Below, piece after piece: positions 33,687 to 43,500 of a stretch of DNA of 64,000 nt; positions within the stretch are counted from its first letter, which is position 1, and each line of letters opens with the position of its first letter. Under the pieces are notes generated by a model that worked only from the letters and a program-made list of their open reading frames with translations, did no database searches and was not told the origin of the DNA. The DNA is from Streptomyces griseoluteus (lineage in GTDB: Bacteria; Actinomycetota; Actinomycetes; Streptomycetales; Streptomycetaceae), in the NCBI GenBank assembly GCA_000717735.1, contig JOBE01000008.1, positions 1 through 64,000 of the forward strand, in the 5' to 3' direction. The position numbers and the translations under genes were made by a program.

Positions 33687-34783
33687 CGGCACCACGCCCC
33701 GAAGCCCGCCCGTCGCCCGCACCCGTACCCCGACACGACCCCGGACCCGGACCCGGACCCGGACCCGGACCCGGACCCCGACACGACTCGGGCCCCGTAC
33801 CCCGACACGACCCCGAATCCGCCCCCCGGCCCGGACCCGGCCCCGAATTCGCACCCGACCCCGGCCTCGCGCCCCGACCCGGACCCGGCTCCCCCCGACC
33901 GCCCTGGCACGTCACCGACGCCCTGGCGCTGCGGTACGCGGAGGGCAGCGCCCCCGAGACGGACGCCTGGTCCCTGGAGAAGCACGTCGAGTCCTGCACG
34001 GCCTGCGCGGCCCGTGTGTCGGCCGCCGTCCGCGCCGGCGCCGCGGGCCCCGCCCTCGCGGCCGTCCGCGCCGAGCTGCTGACCTCGCTGGGCCACCGGC
34101 CCGCACCCGTGCCCGTCTCCGCCGGTGCCGGTGGCGCCGCCCCCTCCGGAAGCCCCCTCGGAAGGTGGGCGCGGCTGTGGTGGACCGTCGGGCCCGCCCT
34201 CCGCGGGTCCTGGGCGGTGGCCGTGGTCCTCGTCGTCGGCGGGGCCTTCGGCCTCGCCCACGGCGCCGGGTTCCAGGGCGCGGGGAGCCTGCTCCTCGCC
34301 GTCTCCCCCGTCCTTCCGCTCGCCGGTGTCGCCGTCTCGTACGGACGGCACGCCGACCCCCTGTACGAGATCACCGCCGCCACGCCATCGGGCGGACTGC
34401 GGCTGCTGCTCACCCGTACCGCCGCCGTGCTCGCCGTGTGCGTACCGCTGCTGACGGCGGGCGCGGCGCTGCTGCCGCGGGTGGCCGGATTCCCGGGGGC
34501 GGCGGCCTGGCTGCTTCCCGGCCTGGCGCTGACCCTGGCCGCCCTCGCGCTCGGCTCCTTCGTCGGCTGCCGGGCGGCGGCCGCGACGCTCGGCGGCGGA
34601 TGGCTGCTCGCCGTGACGGGCCCCCTCCTCGCGGGGCCGAACGCGGCCGGCGCGGGAGCCGCGGTGCTCGCCCCGTACTTCTCCGGCTCCGCCGCGCAAG
34701 GGGGGTGGGCCGCCGCCGCGCTCGCCTGTGCGGCCCTCCTCGTGCTGCGGCGCCGTTCCTTCGACCACCTGGAGCCCCGATGA
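33683..34783 (+). CDS. zf-HC2 membrane protein, putative anti-sigma factor
   Basis: 366 aa. The first ~70 residues are a Pro-Gly/Arg-His-Asp low-complexity tract encoded by a ggaccc repeat around 33740-33780. The anti-sigma zinc site follows: EKHVESCTACAARV (HxxxCxxC, near residues 96-103). Then about six membrane segments. Anti-sigma factors usually have one, so this is a hybrid of zf-HC2 with a polytopic membrane domain resembling an ABC-2 type permease. It overlaps the sigma gene and the ABC ATPase by 4 nt each. Confidence 0.82.
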   Translation: MTAPRPEARPSPAPVPRHDPGPGPGPGPGPGPRHDSGPVPRHDPESAPRPGPGPEFAPDPGLAPRPGPGSPRPPWHVTDALALRYAEGSAPETDAWSLEKHVESCTACAARVSAAVRAGAAGPALAAVRAELLTSLGHRPAPVPVSAGAGGAAPSGSPLGRWARLWWTVGPALRGSWAVAVVLVVGGAFGLAHGAGFQGAGSLLLAVSPVLPLAGVAVSYGRHADPLYEITAATPSGGLRLLLTRTAAVLAVCVPLLTAGAALLPRVAGFPGAAAWLLPGLALTLAALALGSFVGCRAAAATLGGGWLLAVTGPLLAGPNAAGAGAAVLAPYFSGSAAQGGWAAAALACAALLVLRRRSFDHLEPR

Positions 34784-35592
34784 ACCCCTCGCCCGCCGTC
34801 GCGGTGACCGGACTGACCGTCCGCCACCGCCGTACCGTCGCCCTCGACCGGCTCGACCTGTCCCTGGGTCCCGGCGTGCACGGGCTGCTCGGCCCGAACG
34901 GAGCCGGGAAGACCTCCCTCATCCGGGTCCTCGCGACCGTCGCCGCGCCCTCCTCCGGCCGGGTGGAGCTGCTCGGCGGGGATGTCGCGAGCCACCGCGA
35001 CCGGACCGGCGTACGGCGCCGGCTCGGCTATCTGCCGCAGGACTTCGGCTACTACCCGTCGTTCACGGTTCGCGAGTTCGTCGCGTACGTCGCCTGGCTC
35101 AAGGAGCTGCCGGCCGACCGGGTTCCGGCGGCGGTGGAACGCGCGGTGGAGCGGGTCGGTCTCGCCGACCGGATCGACGCGAGGATGAAGACGCTGTCCG
35201 GCGGCATGGTCCGGCGTGCCGGGATCGCCCAGGCCATCGTGAACGAGCCCGACCTCCTGCTGCTCGACGAGCCGACCGCCGGCCTCGACCCGGAGCAGCG
35301 GGTCGACTTCCGTGAGCTGCTGCGGGAGTTGGGCCGGGAGGCGACGGTGGTGGTCTCCACGCACCTGGTGGAGGACGTGGCCGCCGCCTGCACCGATGTC
35401 GCCCTCATCGAGGCGGGGCGGCTCGCCTTCCAGGGCGCCACGGACGAACTGACCGCACTCGGCGGGGAGTCCGGCGCGCCGGACGACTCCACGACCCACG
35501 CCGTCGAACGCGGCTACACGGCGGCCCTGCGCGCCCACCGGGCGTCCGACGTCCGGACGTCCGGCGCTCACCCGAAGGAGGCGCTCCGGTGA
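34780..35592 (+). CDS. ABC transporter ATPase subunit
   Basis: 270 aa from the ATG in the ATGA overlap. Walker A GPNGAGKTS, Q-loop region LPQDFGYYPSFTVREFV, signature LSGGMVRR, Walker B LLLLDEPTAGLD, H-loop STHLVED. The export-type cassette with the short C-terminus fits an ABC-2 transporter. Its partners are the three membrane proteins in the same operon. Confidence 0.94.
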   Translation: MNPSPAVAVTGLTVRHRRTVALDRLDLSLGPGVHGLLGPNGAGKTSLIRVLATVAAPSSGRVELLGGDVASHRDRTGVRRRLGYLPQDFGYYPSFTVREFVAYVAWLKELPADRVPAAVERAVERVGLADRIDARMKTLSGGMVRRAGIAQAIVNEPDLLLLDEPTAGLDPEQRVDFRELLRELGREATVVVSTHLVEDVAAACTDVALIEAGRLAFQGATDELTALGGESGAPDDSTTHAVERGYTAALRAHRASDVRTSGAHPKEALR

Positions 35593-36917
35593 CCACCACC
35601 CTCGTCCCGCCGCCCCGTACCGACGGATCCACGCCCACACGGGCCCCCTCCCCTCTCCGCACCGAGCTGCGGCGCGGGCTCGGGCCCTGGACCGGCGCCG
35701 CCGTCGCCGTCACCGTCCTGGTCACCATGTACGGCAAGGCTCCCGACTGGCAGGGCCGCTGGGCCGACGCCACGAACATGCTGCACGTCGTCGCCGGGCT
35801 GCTCGCCGGGCCGCTCGCGCTCGCGGCGGGCGGCTGGCAGGGCGGCCGGGACCGGCGGCGCGGGACGACGGACCTGTGGGAGTCCGTGCCCCGCTCGCCC
35901 CTGCGCCGCGTGTTCGTCGCGGTCGCGCCGTCCGCGCTCTGGCCGGCCGCCGGGCTGCTCCTCGCCGACGCCGTCTGTCTCCTCGTGACCTGGCCGTACG
36001 TCTCCGCGGGCCGCCCGTACCTGGAGCTCGTCGCCGCCGACGTGGTCGCCGTCGCCGCCCTCGGGGCGCTCGGCCATGTCGTCGGGCGGGTCGTGCGCTG
36101 GCGGCTGACCGCCCCGCTCCTGGGGATCGTCGGGTACGTCGGCCTGGCCTTGAGCGCCTACCGGGAGGGCCCGGTGCGCTGGCTCGGTCCGGCCGGTGAG
36201 CACCAGTCCTTCTGGGACCGGCCGGTGTGGTGGTTCGGGCCGGTGTCGATGGCGTGGACGGCGGGGATCGCCCTCGCCGTGCTCCTCGCGTACGGGCTGC
36301 GCGGGACCCGGCTGCTCCCGGTCGCCCTCATGCCGCTGGCCGTGGCGGTCGCCGCCGCCGGCCTGATCCTGCGACTGCCGGGGGACGAGGGGCCGTGGCG
36401 CCACGACCCGGCCCTGGCCCGGTGGGTGTGCGACGACGGCGCCCCGCAGGTGTGTCTGACGGCCGTGGACGAGAGCCTGCTGCCGGACGTGTCGGCGGCC
36501 CTCGCCCCGTTGAACGCCCGCCTCAAGGGGCTGCCCGGCGCCCCGGTCCGCTGGGTGAGCGGCCCGGGCGGCCCCGCCCGCGCCGGTGACGTCGCCCTGC
36601 CGAACACCGAGGGGGAGGCGGTGCGCGGGCGGCTCGTACGCCCCGATCTGTATCTGAACTCGGCCGTGAGCTGGCTGTTCTCGGACACCTGCGAGCCTGG
36701 CGACGGCACCGGCCCGAACGCCGAGCGGGCGAGCGTCGTCCACCTCGCCGTCGCCGAGTGGCTGGCGCCCACCCCTGACGGCTACGGCCCCGACCCGACG
36801 GCCGCCCGGCCGTACATCGACCGGCTCACCGCCAAGTCCCCCGCCGAGCAGCGCGACTACCTCGCCCGCTACCTGGCTGCGGACAGCTGCGACCCGGACG
36901 AGGTGCCGGTCCCGTGA
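35589..36917 (+). CDS. ABC-2-like membrane protein
   Basis: 442 aa, GTG start overlapping the ATPase stop. About six to seven membrane segments lie in the first ~275 residues (for example MLHVVAGLLAGPLALAAGGW and MAWTAGIALAVLLAYGLR), after which a ~165-aa soluble domain, probably outside the membrane, carries two Cys pairs (VCDDGAPQVCL, DTCEPG). The domain is not one I recognise. Confidence 0.8.
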   Translation: MTTTLVPPPRTDGSTPTRAPSPLRTELRRGLGPWTGAAVAVTVLVTMYGKAPDWQGRWADATNMLHVVAGLLAGPLALAAGGWQGGRDRRRGTTDLWESVPRSPLRRVFVAVAPSALWPAAGLLLADAVCLLVTWPYVSAGRPYLELVAADVVAVAALGALGHVVGRVVRWRLTAPLLGIVGYVGLALSAYREGPVRWLGPAGEHQSFWDRPVWWFGPVSMAWTAGIALAVLLAYGLRGTRLLPVALMPLAVAVAAAGLILRLPGDEGPWRHDPALARWVCDDGAPQVCLTAVDESLLPDVSAALAPLNARLKGLPGAPVRWVSGPGGPARAGDVALPNTEGEAVRGRLVRPDLYLNSAVSWLFSDTCEPGDGTGPNAERASVVHLAVAEWLAPTPDGYGPDPTAARPYIDRLTAKSPAEQRDYLARYLAADSCDPDEVPVP

Positions 36918-37513
36918 GGCTCTATCTGCGCTCCCGCGCGCTGCCCGGCACGCTCGCCGCCCTCGCCGGCACGGCGGCGGTCGCCGCCTGGGCGGCCTGG
37001 TGGCTGGTCTCCCTGCCCGGCTTCGACCACACGGCCCGGCTGCCGGTCGTCGTCTTCGGCCCGCTGCTCGCCGCGGCGGCGGTCGGCGCGAGCCTGCACG
37101 CGCCGAGCGACGAGCTGGACCGTACGGCGGTCCGGGCGTGGTGGCCCCGCCGCCTCGCCCATGCGCTGGCCCCGACCGTGCTCGCCGTCGCCCTGTTCGC
37201 CCTCGCCCTGCCGGGTCACGCGGAGGAGTACGGGGCGCCCGCCGCCGTACGGAACACGCTGGGGCTGGTGGGGGTCACGGTGGGCGCCGCCGCCGTCGTC
37301 GGCGCCCGGCTGAGCTGGCTGCCGCCGGTCTTCCTCGTCGGCGTGGTCTACCTCGCGGCCCCGTCGGAGCCGGGCGGGGTGGCGCAGTGGTGGGCCTGGG
37401 TGATGCAGCCGGGTTGGCAGGGCGGCGCGTGGACGGTGGCGGTCTCCGTCTTCGTGGCGGGTACGTGTGCGTACGGGTGGCGGGGCGCGCGGTACGTGAC
37501 CGGCGGATCCTGA
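36914..37513 (+). CDS. Membrane protein, last gene of the ECF-ABC operon
   Basis: 199 aa, GTG start with 4-nt overlap. Five to six hydrophobic segments, such as LAALAGTAAVAAWAAWWLVSL and LPVVVFGPLLAAAAVGASL. A small permease-like or accessory subunit of the transporter. Its stop codon lies inside a palindrome (37505-37528). Confidence 0.8.
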   Translation: MRLYLRSRALPGTLAALAGTAAVAAWAAWWLVSLPGFDHTARLPVVVFGPLLAAAAVGASLHAPSDELDRTAVRAWWPRRLAHALAPTVLAVALFALALPGHAEEYGAPAAVRNTLGLVGVTVGAAAVVGARLSWLPPVFLVGVVYLAAPSEPGGVAQWWAWVMQPGWQGGAWTVAVSVFVAGTCAYGWRGARYVTGGS

Positions 37514-37528
37514 AGAAATGCAGGATCC
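37505..37528. promoter_or_regulatory. GGATCCTG palindrome at operon end
   Basis: Arms ggatcctg (37505-37512) and caggatcc (37521-37528), perfect, with an 8-base loop. It overlaps the last codons of the permease gene and lies ~70 bp before the spermidine synthase-like gene. It is either a small terminator or an operator for the downstream gene. Confidence 0.5.
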
Positions 37529-37598
37529 GTGACCCCGTGGCTTCGTAACGTGTCGGTGGACGACCACGACATGACGAGAACGGACGGAGTGACGAACG

Positions 37599-38270
37599 AT
37601 GCCGGAAACCGTGACCCTCGACCGCCGGGAAGGGCCGTACGGAGAAGTGGTGCTGCGTCGCCGCGACGAGCACTACGAGATCATCGCCAACGGCACCTTC
37701 CTGATGGACACCTCCGACGGGCGCTCCGAGCGGCTTCTGATCGACGCGGCCCTGGCCGCCCTGCCCGAGCAGTCGCGCGCCGGCGCCTCCGTCCTGGTCG
37801 GCGGCCTCGGGGTGGGCTTCTCCCTCGCGCATGCGGCCGCCGAGCCGCGCTGGGGCCGTATCGCCGTCGCCGAGCGTGAGGAGGCGATCATCGACTGGCA
37901 CCGACAGGGGCCGCTCGCCTCGATCTCCGGGAGGGCGCTCGCCGATCCGAGGACGGTGATCCTGCACACGGACCTCGTGGAGTACCTCCGTACCTCGTCG
38001 GACACCTACGACGCCCTCTGCCTGGACATCGACAACGGGCCGGACTGGACGGTCACCGAGGACAACGAATCCCTTTACTCCGCCGAGGGGTTGGCCACCT
38101 GCGCGGCCCGCCTCAACCCGGGCGGAGTCCTCGCCGTGTGGTCGGCCCAGCCGTCCGGCGATTTCGAAGAGTCGTTGCGGAATGCCGGATTCAGCGCGGT
38201 ACGGACGGAAGAGATCCCCGTTGCCCGGGGCGTCCCCGACGCGGTGCACCTCGCCGTCCGTCCCGGATAG
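37599..38270 (+). CDS. Spermidine synthase-like methyltransferase-fold protein
   Basis: 223 aa. The Rossmann methyltransferase fold is visible: VLVGGLGVGFSLAHAAAE (motif I), RIAVAEREEAIIDW (acidic loop), TYDALCLDIDNGPDW (motif IV). The family is annotated as spermidine synthase-like, but the polyamine-site residues of SpeE are not clearly kept. The substrate is therefore uncertain. Stand-alone gene between the ECF operon and a two-component pair. Confidence 0.8.
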   Translation: MPETVTLDRREGPYGEVVLRRRDEHYEIIANGTFLMDTSDGRSERLLIDAALAALPEQSRAGASVLVGGLGVGFSLAHAAAEPRWGRIAVAEREEAIIDWHRQGPLASISGRALADPRTVILHTDLVEYLRTSSDTYDALCLDIDNGPDWTVTEDNESLYSAEGLATCAARLNPGGVLAVWSAQPSGDFEESLRNAGFSAVRTEEIPVARGVPDAVHLAVRPG

Positions 38271-38352
38271 CCGCTGAACAGCTCCTGGATAGCCGGGACA
38301 CCGCCGGTACCTCTAGGCTGCTGAGCCGACATCGGCGACGCGAGGCGGGGCA

Positions 38353-39090
38353 ATGGAGCAGACACACACCACTCACCACGGTGCGGCGGCCACTCCGGGG
38401 GCTCAGCGACGTGTCCTGGTGGTCGAGGACGACGCGACGATCGTGGAGGCGATCTCCGCGCGGCTGCGCGCCGAGGGCTTTCTCGTGCAGACCGCGACGG
38501 ACGGCCCCGCGGCCGTCGACGCGGCCGAGGCCTGGCAGCCGGACCTGATGGTCCTGGACGTGATGCTGCCCGGTTTCGACGGCCTGGAGGTGTGCCGCCG
38601 GGTCCAGGCCCAGCGCCCCGTCCCGGTCCTCATGCTGACCGCCCGCGACGACGAGACCGACATGCTGGTCGGCCTCGGCGTCGGGGCGGACGACTACATG
38701 ACCAAGCCGTTCTCGATGCGCGAGCTGGCCGCCCGGGTGCACGTCCTGCTGCGCCGGGTGGAGCGGGCCGCGCTCGCGGCGGTCACCCCGCGCAGCGGCA
38801 TCCTGCGGCTGGGCGAGCTGGAGATCGACCACGCGCAGCGCCGGGTCCGGGTGCGATCCGAGGACGTGCACCTGACCCCGACCGAGTTCGACCTGCTCGT
38901 CTGCCTGGCGAGCACGCCGCGGGCGGTGCTCTCCCGCGAGCAGCTCCTCGCCGAGGTGTGGGACTGGGCGGACGCCTCGGGCACCCGGACCGTCGACAGC
39001 CACATCAAGGCGCTGCGCCGGAAGATCGGGGCCGAGCGGATCCGTACGGTCCACGGCGTCGGTTACGCCCTGGAGACCCCGGCGCTGTGA
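38353..39090 (+). CDS. OmpR-family response regulator
   Basis: 245 aa. Receiver domain: VLVVEDDATIV (acid pocket), phospho-acceptor Asp in LMVLDVMLPGFDG, LMLTARDDE, and the Lys in TKPFSMREL. The C-terminal winged helix runs from GELEIDHAQRRVRV to RTVHGVGYALE. It is coupled by a GTGA overlap to its kinase. The position next to sucA invites, but does not prove, control of central metabolism. Confidence 0.95.
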   Translation: MEQTHTTHHGAAATPGAQRRVLVVEDDATIVEAISARLRAEGFLVQTATDGPAAVDAAEAWQPDLMVLDVMLPGFDGLEVCRRVQAQRPVPVLMLTARDDETDMLVGLGVGADDYMTKPFSMRELAARVHVLLRRVERAALAAVTPRSGILRLGELEIDHAQRRVRVRSEDVHLTPTEFDLLVCLASTPRAVLSREQLLAEVWDWADASGTRTVDSHIKALRRKIGAERIRTVHGVGYALETPAL

Positions 39091-40211
39091 GCCGGCGGGG
39101 GCCCAGGGGGCCGCGGGGACAGCGAGGAGCGGGCGGCGGGGCCCCCGGGCCGCGCCGGATCGTGATCTCGATCAAGACCAAGCTCGGCGCGCTGGTCGTC
39201 GGGGCCGTCCTGCTGACCTCGTGCCTGGCCCTGGTGGCGATCCGGACGTCGACGGAGTTCCGGTACATCACGATCTTCGCGATGATCGCGACCCTGCTGA
39301 TCACCCAGTTCGTGGCCCAGTCCCTGACGGCTCCCCTCGACGAGATGACGACGGTGGCCGGGACGATCTCGCGCGGTGACTTCAGCCGCCGGGTGCGGGG
39401 CGCGGACCGGCGGGACGAGCTGGGCGACCTGGCCTCGACGATCAACCGCATGGCGGACGACCTGGAGGCCGTCGACCGGCACCGCAAGGAACTGGTCGCC
39501 AACGTGTCGCACGAGCTGCGCACGCCGATCGCCGCGCTCCGCGCCGTACTGGAGAACGTCGTGGACGGGGTGTCCGAGGCGGATCCGGAGACCATGCGGT
39601 CGGCGCTCAAACAGACCGAGCGCCTGGGCCGGCTGGTGGAGACGCTGCTCGACCTGTCACGTCTCGACAACGGTGTCGTCGCGCTGAGGGCGAGCCGTTT
39701 CGAGGTGTGGCCGTACCTGTCGGGGGTGCTGCGGGAGGCGAACCTGGCCGCGTCGCAGCGCGGTCTCTCGTCCACCTCGGGGCTGCACAACCGTACGGAC
39801 GTGCATCTACACCTGGACGTGTCGCCGCCCGAGCTGGTCGCGGTCGCGGACGCGGAGCGGCTGCACCAGGTGATGGCGAACCTGATCGACAACGCGGTGA
39901 AGCACTCGCCGCCGCACGGCCGCGTCACGGTCAGGGCGCGGCGCGGCCCGTATCCGGACTCGCTGGAGCTGGAGGTCGAGGACGAGGGTCCCGGCATCCC
40001 GGAGTCGGAGCGGCACAAGGTCTTCGAACGCTTCAACCGGGGCACGGCGCCGCTGCGGCAGGGACCGGGCAGCGACGGCGGCACGGGACTCGGGCTCGCG
40101 ATCGCCCGCTGGGCGGTGGATCTGCACGGCGGCGGGATCGGTGTGGCCGAATCCTCACGTGGCTGCCGCATCAGGGTCACCCTTCCGGGCAGTCTTCCTC
40201 CGAGAGATTGA
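39087..40211 (+). CDS. Sensor histidine kinase (cognate of the OmpR regulator)
   Basis: 374 aa from the GTG overlapping the regulator stop. A ~28-aa Arg/Gly-rich lead, two membrane segments separated by only a few residues (LGALVVGAVLLTSCLALVAI, then IFAMIATLLITQFVA), HAMP, phospho-acceptor in VANVSHELRTPIAALRA, N box NLIDNAVKHSPP, G1 DEGPGIP, G2 GGTGLGLAIARW. With almost no extracytoplasmic loop it probably senses a signal in or at the membrane. Confidence 0.93.
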   Translation: MSRRGPRGPRGQRGAGGGAPGPRRIVISIKTKLGALVVGAVLLTSCLALVAIRTSTEFRYITIFAMIATLLITQFVAQSLTAPLDEMTTVAGTISRGDFSRRVRGADRRDELGDLASTINRMADDLEAVDRHRKELVANVSHELRTPIAALRAVLENVVDGVSEADPETMRSALKQTERLGRLVETLLDLSRLDNGVVALRASRFEVWPYLSGVLREANLAASQRGLSSTSGLHNRTDVHLHLDVSPPELVAVADAERLHQVMANLIDNAVKHSPPHGRVTVRARRGPYPDSLELEVEDEGPGIPESERHKVFERFNRGTAPLRQGPGSDGGTGLGLAIARWAVDLHGGGIGVAESSRGCRIRVTLPGSLPPRD

Positions 40212-40240
40212 CGTAGGGTTCGAACCGGAAGGGCGCGTTC

Positions 40241-40281
40241 TGCGTGTACGTGAGCAGGACCTGCGTGCACGTGAGCGGGAC
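40241..40281. repeat. Two 20-bp direct repeats, 21-bp period, upstream of sucA
   Basis: tgcgtgtacgtgagcaggac (40241) and tgcgtgcacgtgagcgggac (40262) differ at 2 of 20 positions. The two-helical-turn spacing is what tandem binding of an OmpR-type regulator would need. They are 30 bp after the kinase stop and ~220 bp before the sucA start. Confidence 0.6.
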
Positions 40282-40387
40282 GCGATCAGGGGTGCGGCCG
40301 AAGAGGGCCGTGCCTGCGCTTTTCCGTACCCTCACAGCAGTGGAACCACGCTTGTTTCCCGCCATTCACGGCTCCGAAACACCTCGT

Positions 40388-40451
40388 CAAGTGTGACTTG
40401 CGCGACGTTGGAGCGCCCGGCCTGCACCTCTCGGCCGGACAGGCGTAGCCT
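40388..40451 (+). promoter_or_regulatory. Probable sucA promoter region
   Basis: A dyad caagt-gtg-acttg (40388-40400) precedes a candidate -35 ctgcac (40422-40427) and a -10 tagcct (40446-40451) 18 bases on. The -10 fits the TAGnnT type of vegetative Streptomyces promoters; the -35 is poor. About 50 bp remain to the start codon. Confidence 0.4.
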
Positions 40452-40501
40452 TTATTTCCGCTGTCCATCACCTTGTGAAGCGGAAGAGGGCGGTTGCCGC
40501 C

Positions 40502-43500
40502 GTGTCGTCTCAGTCCCCCAGTACCCCGAGCTCCCCGACCGACCAAGACGGGCAGGGCCAGAACCCTGCGACCGCCTTCGGTGCCAATGAGTGGCTCGTC
40601 GACGAGATCTACCAGCAGTACCTCCAGGACCCGAATTCGGTCGATCGTGCCTGGTGGGACTTCTTCGCCGACTACAAGCCCGGAGCGTCGGACACCCCGG
40701 CCGCCCCGGCACCCACCACGCAGAGCACCGGCCAGGCCGTGCCCGCCGCGACGCAGACGGGCCCCGCACAGGCCGCGTCTGCCGCTCCGGTAGCCGCCCC
40801 GGCCACCGTGCCCGCTCCGGCCGCTCCGGCCCCGGTCGCCCCGAAGCCCGCCGTGGCTCCGGTCGCCCCGGCCGCCGCGAAGCCCGCCGCCGCTCCGGCC
40901 CCGGCCAAGCCCGCTGCCGCCGCTCCGGCGACCGCGGCCCCCGCCGGCCCCGAGCTGATCACGCTGCGCGGTCCCGCCGCCGCGGTCGCGAAGAACATGA
41001 ACGCCTCCCTGGAGATGCCGACGGCCACGTCCGTCCGCGCCGTCCCGGTGAAGCTGCTCTTCGACAACCGGATCGTGATCAACAACCACCTGAAGCGCGC
41101 CCGGGGCGGGAAGATCTCCTTCACGCACCTCATCGGCTACGCGATGGTGCAGGCGATCAAGGCCATGCCGTCGATGAACTACTCCTTCGCGGAGAAGGAC
41201 GGCAAGCCGACCCTGGTCAAGCCGGAGCACGTGAACTTCGGTCTCGCGATCGACCTGGTGAAGCCCAACGGCGACCGCCAGCTCGTCGTCGCGGGCATCA
41301 AGAAGGCGGAGACGCTCAACTTCTTCGAGTTCTGGCAGGCGTACGAGGACATCGTCAAGCGGGCCCGCGTGGGCAAGCTGACGATGGAGGACTTCACCGG
41401 CGTCACGGTCTCCCTGACCAACCCCGGCGGCCTCGGCACCGTCCACTCCGTGCCGCGTCTGATGCCCGGACAGTCGGTCATCATGGGCGTCGGCTCGATG
41501 GACTACCCGGCCGAGTTCCAGGGCACCTCCCAGGACACCCTGAACAAGCTGGGCATCTCGAAGGTCATGACCCTGACCTCGACGTACGACCACCGGGTCA
41601 TCCAGGGTGCCGCCTCCGGCGAGTTCCTGCGCATCGTCGCGAACTACCTCCTCGGCGAGCAGGGCTTCTACGACGACATCTTCAAGGCCCTGCGCATCCC
41701 CTACGAGCCGGTCCGCTGGCTCAAGGACATCGACGCGTCGCACGACGACGACGTCACCAAGGCCGCGCGGGTCTTCGAGCTCATCCACTCCTACCGGGTC
41801 CGCGGCCACGTCATGGCCGACACCGACCCGCTGGAGTACAAGCAGCGCAAGCACCCCGACCTGGACATCACCGAGCACGGCCTCACCCTGTGGGACCTGG
41901 AGCGGGAGTTCGCGGTCGGCGGCTTCGCCGGCAAGTCGATGATGAAGCTCCGCGACATCCTCGGCGTGCTCCGCGACTCGTACTGCCGCACCACCGGCGT
42001 CGAGTTCATGCACATCCAGGACCCGAAGCAGCGCAAGTGGATCCAGGACCGCGTCGAGCGCCCGCACTCCCGTGTGGAGCGCGAGGAGCAGCTGCGGATC
42101 CTGCGCCGGCTGAACGCGGCGGAGGCCTTCGAGACCTTCCTGCAGACGAAGTACGTCGGCCAGAAGCGCTTCTCCCTGGAGGGCGGCGAGTCCGTCATCC
42201 CGCTGCTCGACGCGGTCATCGACTCGGCCGCCGAGTCGCGCCTCGACGAGGTCGTCATCGGCATGGCCCACCGCGGCCGCCTGAACGTCCTCGCGAACAT
42301 CGTCGGCAAGTCGTACGCGCAGATCTTCCGCGAGTTCGAGGGCAACCTCGACCCGAAGTCGATGCACGGCTCCGGCGACGTCAAGTACCACCTGGGCGCC
42401 GAGGGCACCTTCACCGGTCTCGACGGCGAGCAGATCACGGTCTCCCTGGCCGCCAACCCCTCCCACCTGGAGGCGGTCGACCCGGTCCTGGAAGGCATCG
42501 TCCGCGCCAAGCAGGACGTCATCAACAAGGGCGGCACGGACTTCACCGTTCTCCCCGTCGCCCTGCACGGTGACGCGGCCTTCGCCGGCCAGGGTGTCGT
42601 CGCCGAGACGCTCAACATGTCGCAGCTGCGCGGCTACCGCACCGGCGGCACGGTCCACATCGTCATCAACAACCAGGTCGGCTTCACCGCCGCCCCGGAG
42701 TCCTCGCGTTCCTCGATGTACGCGACCGACGTGGCCCGCATGATCGAGGCACCGATCTTCCACGTGAACGGCGACGACCCGGAGGCCGTGGTCCGCGTCG
42801 CGCGGCTCGCCTTCGAGTTCCGCCAGACGTTCAACAAGGACGTCGTGATCGACCTCATCTGCTACCGCCGCCGCGGTCACAACGAGGGCGACAACCCCTC
42901 GTTCACCAACCCGCAGATGTACAACCTGATCGACAAGAAGCGTTCGGTGCGCAAGCTGTACACCGAGTCGCTCATCGGTCGCGGCGACATCACCCTCGAA
43001 GAGGCGGAGCAGTCGCTCCAGGACTTCCAGGGCCAGCTGGAGAAGGTGTTCGCGGAGGTCCGCGAGGCCACCACCGCCCCGGCCTCGGCGACCGTGCCGG
43101 ACGCCAAGGCCGCCTTCCCGGTCGGCGTCACCACCGCGGTCTCCCAGGAGGTCGTGAAGCGGATCGCCGAGTCGCAGGTCAGCATCCCGGAGCGGATCAC
43201 GGTCCACCCGCGCCTGCTGCCGCAGATGCAGCGCCGCGCCGCGTCCATCGACGACGGCACCATCGACTGGGGCTTCGGCGAGACCCTCGCCATCGGCTCC
43301 CTTCTCATGGAGGGCACCCCGGTCCGCCTCTCGGGTCAGGACTCCCGCCGCGGCACCTTCGGCCAGCGTCACGCGGTCCTGGTCGACCAGGAGACCGGCG
43401 AGGACTACACCCCGCTGCTCTACCTGACCGACGAGCAGGCCCACTACAACGTCTACGACTCGCTGCTCAGCGAGTACGCGGCGATGGGCTTCGAGTACGG

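Noticed and set aside
40177..40365. 62-aa minus-strand frame before sucA
   Set aside because: Overlaps the kinase 3' end and the direct repeats; no ribosome site or family resemblance.
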